This document shows, piece after piece, positions 32,680-36,373 of a stretch of DNA of 36,373 bases (the stretch's first letter is position 1; every line of letters starts with the position of its first letter). The notes below the pieces were generated by a model. It was not told the origin of the DNA. It searched no databases and worked only from the letters and a program-made list of their open reading frames with translations. The translations under genes and the position numbers were made by a program. The DNA is from Caballeronia glebae (GTDB taxonomy: Bacteria > Pseudomonadota > Gammaproteobacteria > Burkholderiales > Burkholderiaceae): the NCBI RefSeq assembly GCF_001545035.1, contig NZ_FCOJ02000068.1, forward strand, positions 1-36,373, in the 5' to 3' direction.

Positions 32680-33677
32680 CCTCCACGGCAGCCGATCGTT
32701 CGGATACGGAGGCGCTCTCGCGCCGGGTGATCCGTCAGTTGAGGAGCGGCATCGGGCCTTTGTTCGCGGCGCTCGTCATCATCTGTATTGGGTTGTCGAT
32801 TGCTTCGCCCGAGTTTCTTACGACGAGCACGCTCACGAACATCATGGTGCAGGTGTCCGTGGTGGGCATAGCGGCGGTGGGCGGCACGTTCGTGATCATC
32901 ACGGCCGGCATCGATCTGTCCGTCGGCTCGCTGGTTGCGTTGAGCGGCATGGTCGCGGCGACCGTCATGGCGGGGTCGAGTCCGGGCGCGGTCGGACTGG
33001 GCGTCGCGGGGCTATGCGTCGCGCTCGCGGTGGGCGCATTCGCGGGCGCGCTCAACGGGTTCGTGGTGTCGTGGTTACGGCTCGTGCCCTTCATCGTCAC
33101 GCTCGCCGCGATGGCGATGGCGCGCGGCCTCACGCTCGCCATTTCCGATGGCCGCACCAAGTTCGATTTTCCCAACGCGTTCACGATGTTCGGCGCGAAG
33201 ACCGTCGCGGGCTTGCCAATGCCGATGGTCGTGATGCTGCTCGTGTTCGTGATCGGCCATGTGTTGTTGCGCAAGACGACGTTCGGGCATCAGGTGTTTG
33301 CCGTCGGCGGGAATCAGGAGGCGGCGCGGCTCGCCGGGATTCCGGTTCGGCGCGTCGTGTTCTTTACTTACATGCTCGCGGGTCTGACGGCGGCGATTGC
33401 GGGCATCGTGCTCGCGGGGCGGTTGAATTCCGCGTTGCCTTCGGCGGCCAATGGGCTGGAGTTGCAGGTTATCGCGGCTATCGTGATCGGCGGGACTTCG
33501 CTCGCGGGCGGACGTGGGTCGATCGTCGGGACGTTCATCGGCGTGGTGTTGATCGGTGTGATCAATGTCGGGCTTTCACTTCTCGGCGTGAATCCGTTCT
33601 GGACACAGTTCATTCAGGGCGGCGTTATTTTTGCTGCGGTTTTACTCGATGCATTGAGTCAGCGGCGGAAGGTTTGA
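32676..33677 (+). CDS. Sugar ABC transporter permease (RbsC type)
   Basis: 333 residues from the ATG at 32676, which overlaps the ATPase stop (ATGA) and is preceded by AGGAG. It has 8-10 membrane helices and the CUT2 permease motifs: GTFVIITAGIDLSVGSLVAL, FIVTLAAMAMARGLTLAISD, FAVGGNQEAARLAGI (the loop that meets the ATPase) and VIGGTSLAGGRGSIVGTFIG. Two copies would form the channel for the sugar delivered by the lipoprotein. Confidence 0.94.
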   Translation: MTSTAADRSDTEALSRRVIRQLRSGIGPLFAALVIICIGLSIASPEFLTTSTLTNIMVQVSVVGIAAVGGTFVIITAGIDLSVGSLVALSGMVAATVMAGSSPGAVGLGVAGLCVALAVGAFAGALNGFVVSWLRLVPFIVTLAAMAMARGLTLAISDGRTKFDFPNAFTMFGAKTVAGLPMPMVVMLLVFVIGHVLLRKTTFGHQVFAVGGNQEAARLAGIPVRRVVFFTYMLAGLTAAIAGIVLAGRLNSALPSAANGLELQVIAAIVIGGTSLAGGRGSIVGTFIGVVLIGVINVGLSLLGVNPFWTQFIQGGVIFAAVLLDALSQRRKV

Positions 33678-33743
33678 CGCGTGCTGCTGGTTTTCACGTA
33701 AGCGCAGGCGAACCGGATCGCCGCAATAAAGGAGACGCAAGAG

Positions 33744-34754
33744 ATGAAAAAGATCATTAACCACCCCGATTCCTTCGTCGATGAAATCATCGAATCCCTT
33801 CTGCTGGCCCATCCGAAATGGATCAGATCGGCGACCGAGGACAAGCGCGCACTCGTGCGCGCCGACGCCCCAAAGTCAGGCCGCGTAGGCATTATCACCG
33901 GCGGCGGTTCGGGCCACATGCCCGGCTTTCTCGGTTATGTGGGCGAGGGCTTGTGCGGTGGCGTCGCGGTAGGCAACGTGTTCTCGTCGCCATCGTCGGA
34001 ACAGATTTTCGAGGCGACCAAGGCGGTAGATGGCGGCGCGGGCGTGCTCTATGTCTACGGCAACTACGGCGGCGACGTGCTCAACTTCGACCTCGCCGCA
34101 GACCTGGCGGAAGCCGAGGGTATCGATGTAAAAACCGTCGTGCTGACCGATGACGTCGCCTCCGCACCGAAAGAGCGCGCGGACGACCGGCGCGGCGTCG
34201 CCGGCATGGTATTCGCGTTCAAATGCGCGGGCGCGGCGGCCGAACGCGGCGATTCGCTCGACGACGTCGCACGCATCTGCGCCAAGGCCAACGCGAACTG
34301 CCGCACGATGGGCGTCGGCCTTTCACCAACCATCCTGCCCGCCGCGGGCAAACCCACGTTCACGCTGCCCGAAGGCGAGATGGAAATCGGCATCGGCATA
34401 CACGGCGAGCCGGGCACGCATCGCGGCAAGCTCGAAACCGCCGATGCGATCGCCGAGCGTCTCACGAAGCAGATCGTCGGCGATCTCGCCGCGCCGAAAG
34501 GCTCGCGCGTCGCGCTGCTCGTCAACGGTCTGGGCGCGACGCCGCTCGAAGAGCTGTATCTGCTGTATCGGCGTTCGGCGAAGCTCATCGCCGACGAAGG
34601 GCTGAAGATCGCGCGTTCGTATGTCGGCGAATATGTGACGAGTCTGGAGATGGCCGGCGCATCGATCACGGTCATGCTGCTCGACGACGAACTCGAAGCG
34701 CTGCTCGAAGCGCCCGCGCGCTCGCCGTTCTTCCGCGACGGCACCGAATCCTGA
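33744..34754 (+). CDS. dhaK: Dihydroxyacetone kinase subunit DhaK-like
   Basis: 336 residues; AAAGGAG sits ahead of the ATG. DhaK binds a short ketose covalently through a His. His220 (EIGIGIHGEPG), His58 (GGGSGHMP) and Asp111 (NYGGDVLNFD) match His218, His56 and Asp109 of the E. coli protein. The loop after GGGSGH is MPGFLGYVG rather than the EPLHAGYVG type, which marks a subfamily found beside sugar transporters. It works with DhaL, the next gene. No PTS-type DhaM is present in the window, so the phosphate donor is either ATP or a PTS protein elsewhere. The substrate may be dihydroxyacetone or another short ketose such as erythrulose. Confidence 0.92.
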   Translation: MKKIINHPDSFVDEIIESLLLAHPKWIRSATEDKRALVRADAPKSGRVGIITGGGSGHMPGFLGYVGEGLCGGVAVGNVFSSPSSEQIFEATKAVDGGAGVLYVYGNYGGDVLNFDLAADLAEAEGIDVKTVVLTDDVASAPKERADDRRGVAGMVFAFKCAGAAAERGDSLDDVARICAKANANCRTMGVGLSPTILPAAGKPTFTLPEGEMEIGIGIHGEPGTHRGKLETADAIAERLTKQIVGDLAAPKGSRVALLVNGLGATPLEELYLLYRRSAKLIADEGLKIARSYVGEYVTSLEMAGASITVMLLDDELEALLEAPARSPFFRDGTES

Positions 34755-34766
34755 AGGGAGCGTGCG

Positions 34767-35393
34767 ATGAGTGTGACGAGCAAGGAACTGCGGGACATCC
34801 TCACGCGCGCGCTGAGCGCGCTTCCCGCACATGCCGACGAACTGCGCGACCTCGACGCGGCGCTCGGCGATGGCGATCTTGGCATCACGGTGCAGTCGGG
34901 TTCGTTGGCCGTCGTGAAGGCGCTGGGCGCGCTGCCGGAAGAGGCGACATTGAACGAAGTCATGCTGGCCGCCGCCAAGGCATTTTCGACGGCGAATCCG
35001 TCGACGTTTGCAGCGCTCGTCGGCGGCGGATTGCTCGCGGCGGCGAAGGCGGTGAACGGCAAGGACGCCATTGGCCGCGACGAGGTGCTCGGGATCGGTC
35101 AGGCGGTGTCGGCGCGCATCATCGAACGCGGCAAGAGTCAGGTCGGCGACAAGACCGTGCTCGATGCACTCGTGCCGAGTCTCGACGTGCTGGCCGCATC
35201 GCAAGGCAGCGCGATTGACACGCTCGACGCGATGATCGCCAAAGCGCGCGAACAGGTCAGCGCGACCGCCCCGATGCAGTCGAAGAAGGGCCGCGCCGCG
35301 TGGGTGCAGGAGCGCAGCATCGGGCACGCGGACCCGGGCGCGACCGCTTATGTCAGGTTTCTCGAAGCGCTGAGAAATGCGCTGGCGACATGA
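34767..35393 (+). CDS. dhaL: Dihydroxyacetone kinase subunit DhaL-like
   Basis: 208 residues, 12 bp after dhaK, with GAAGGGAG as binding site. DhaL carries the nucleotide with two metal ions held by three Asp; Asp30, Asp35 and Asp37 are in DLDAALGDGDLGITV, at the same positions as in E. coli DhaL. GDGDLG has Leu where the E. coli protein has His. Further family blocks are GGLLAAAKAVNGK, VGDKTVLDALVPSLD, and RSIGHADPGATAYVRFLEAL. As the last gene of the operon it should complete the kinase begun by dhaK. Confidence 0.92.
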   Translation: MSVTSKELRDILTRALSALPAHADELRDLDAALGDGDLGITVQSGSLAVVKALGALPEEATLNEVMLAAAKAFSTANPSTFAALVGGGLLAAAKAVNGKDAIGRDEVLGIGQAVSARIIERGKSQVGDKTVLDALVPSLDVLAASQGSAIDTLDAMIAKAREQVSATAPMQSKKGRAAWVQERSIGHADPGATAYVRFLEALRNALAT

Positions 35394-35401
35394 ATGTCGC
35401 C
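35384..35401 (+). terminator. Hairpin at the end of the operon
   Basis: GGCGACAT and ATGTCGCC form a perfect 8-bp stem around GA; the dhaL stop codon lies inside it. A second weaker stem follows (CGCCTTGC ... GCAAGGGCG, 35399-35423). Neither is followed by a clear run of T, so termination is only likely, not shown. Confidence 0.4.
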
Positions 35402-35427
35402 TTGCTCGCGCGGGCAAGGGCGAACGC

Positions 35428-35656
35428 TCAATCGAGCGTGATCCCGTCGAAGCGATGCCCACCGAGTGGGCTGATCAGATAGCCGTGCACGCGTTTGGAT
35501 ATCGGCTGGAAGCTGGATAGCTTTTGCTCACGCACGGCGGCATCGGGCGTGATCGAGAAGACGAGCGTGTCAATCATTGACGGCCAGTGCTCAGGGCACG
35601 AAACGACATCGTTCAGAAAAGTGAGCTCTCGTCCGTCAGGATCTTTGTAGCTGCGC
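35428..35656 (-). pseudogene. Unidentified C-terminal gene fragment or short gene
   Basis: On the minus strand the frame reads SYKDPDGRELTFLNDVVSC, then MIDTLVFSITPDAAV and ends HGYLISPLGGHRFDGITLD. It looks like real protein, but has no start codon at its head: an in-frame TGA precedes it directly, overlapping the end of the Tli3-like gene. The first ATG, at 35577, would give 49 residues. I do not recognise the family. It may be the tail of a second gene of the same type VI-related locus fused here by deletion. Confidence 0.4.
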
Positions 35657-36355
35657 TCAATTCAGAGGCGCGTCGGGGTTGCTTGGACGAATCGATGCGT
35701 CACACGATAAGCGCTCCTGACCTGAAGGAGAGTGGAGGTTATCGGGCATTAGCTTTCGCTTCGCTGCCCATGCACCCTCATTTAAAAAACCAGGCGGATA
35801 TGGCTTGTTCAGGTCGACTGCCGGATTTAGAGGATATTTGTCGACCATCGTGTCTATGGCTGATCGACGAGCGACGTATATAGAATCGCTTGTCGCCACG
35901 ATCGTCATGTCTCTGGAATCGCTATACGGATCAAAGCTGAGCATGTACTTCGTTCCGCGAAACGTTTTTCCACTGTCCGTCGAGTAAATCATGGAGACAG
36001 TGCATCCACGATCACTACATGCAAAATTCGGCGGCGCCGATGAAGGGATAACGACGTTGCGTTCGGATGAGTCCGCAATGATAAGTGTTCCTTGATAGTT
36101 CTCGATTCCTCCGCGTCCGAGATACGTCCGAATAGATGTCTTGCTATCGTTGTAGTAAGTGTCGCCGTGGCTGCAATCGCGATAGTGCTCCAGCGTTATA
36201 AATCGGTAATCGTCGATTCGGTAGATCACTTGCGGGGGCACGTCGTACGGCAGCACCTTTGCGTCTTCAAAGTCGGCATAGGTGAATTGATGCGGCCCGC
36301 TTGCGCACGCGGCGAGCGTGGTCAGAAATGCGGTGCAAAATATGAATTTACTCAT
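35657..36355 (-). CDS. Tli3-like type VI secretion immunity lipoprotein
   Basis: 232 residues. The signal peptide ends in a lipobox (LTTLAACASG, Cys17), so the mature protein is a lipoprotein of the cell envelope. The body (PPQVIYRIDDYRFITLEHYR, DCSHGDTYYND, YLGRGGIENYQGTLIIAD, NVVIPSSAPPNFACSDRGC, SMIYSTDSGKTFRG) and the ending SGQERLSCDASIRPSNPDAP match the Tli3 family as I remember it, whose founding members protect cells against Tle3 phospholipase effectors delivered to the periplasm. The effector gene would be expected upstream on the minus strand, beyond the right edge. Composition is less GC-rich than in the operon beside it. Confidence 0.75.
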   Translation of the reverse strand: MSKFIFCTAFLTTLAACASGPHQFTYADFEDAKVLPYDVPPQVIYRIDDYRFITLEHYRDCSHGDTYYNDSKTSIRTYLGRGGIENYQGTLIIADSSERNVVIPSSAPPNFACSDRGCTVSMIYSTDSGKTFRGTKYMLSFDPYSDSRDMTIVATSDSIYVARRSAIDTMVDKYPLNPAVDLNKPYPPGFLNEGAWAAKRKLMPDNLHSPSGQERLSCDASIRPSNPDAPLN

Positions 36356-36373
36356 GCTTCAGTGTCGTCTGCA

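Noticed and set aside
33744..35393. PTS-dependent DhaKLM system
   Set aside because: No DhaM, HPr or EI-like gene is present in the window; the phosphate donor stays open.

Overview
The window looks like a chromosomal segment of a Burkholderiaceae bacterium (Burkholderia, Paraburkholderia or Caballeronia). It is GC-rich with strongly GC-biased codon use, has tightly packed operons with ATGA overlaps, and carries IS407-like and IS5/IS1182-like insertion sequences. I saw no tRNA, rRNA or CRISPR array. Names rest on motifs and remembered families; no database search was possible.

Bases 1-7.8 k are accessory DNA of visibly lower GC. Three phage tailspike or tail-fibre-like genes lie in a row (111-1352, 2396-4252, 4286-6169). 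The last two begin with the same roughly 110-residue module followed by different distal parts. A decayed IS5/IS1182-type transposase lies between the first and second. An IS407-group element (to 7495) follows the third and has cut a glycosyltransferase-like gene, of which only a frameshifted tail remains (7496-7707). On the reverse strand comes a TPR/SPINDLY glycosyltransferase (7845-10055).

Bases 10.3-16.6 k are ordinary chromosome: a yybP-ykoY manganese riboswitch with mntP, a small membrane protein, alanine racemase, the tail of an acyltransferase, a MocR regulator divergent from a PaiB-like protein, and a CoA-transferase-like protein with an unusual half-domain order.

Bases 16.6-20.8 k hold a four-carbon acid-sugar operon (kdgT-like permease, DUF1537 kinase, pdxA2-like dehydrogenase) divergent from a DeoR regulator. 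A deletion appears to have joined the end of the permease to the kinase and removed the start of the kinase. Next come a hybrid sensor kinase (20989-23499) and a second MocR gene divergent from a DJ-1/PfpI protein.

Bases 26.0-35.4 k are the most interesting part: a nine-gene unit read in one direction, gntR - mtnK - mtnA - class II aldolase - ribose-type ABC importer (binding protein, ATPase, permease) - dhaK - dhaL. A perfect 18-bp palindrome lies inside the promoter in front of it. The kinase, isomerase and aldolase match the 'DHAP shunt' that breaks down 5-methylthioribose or 5-deoxyribose to DHAP and an aldehyde. A dedicated importer and a DhaK/DhaL pair extend this to a possible uptake-and-catabolism system for such sugars. 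The right edge holds a Tli3-like type VI secretion immunity lipoprotein and an unidentified gene tail.
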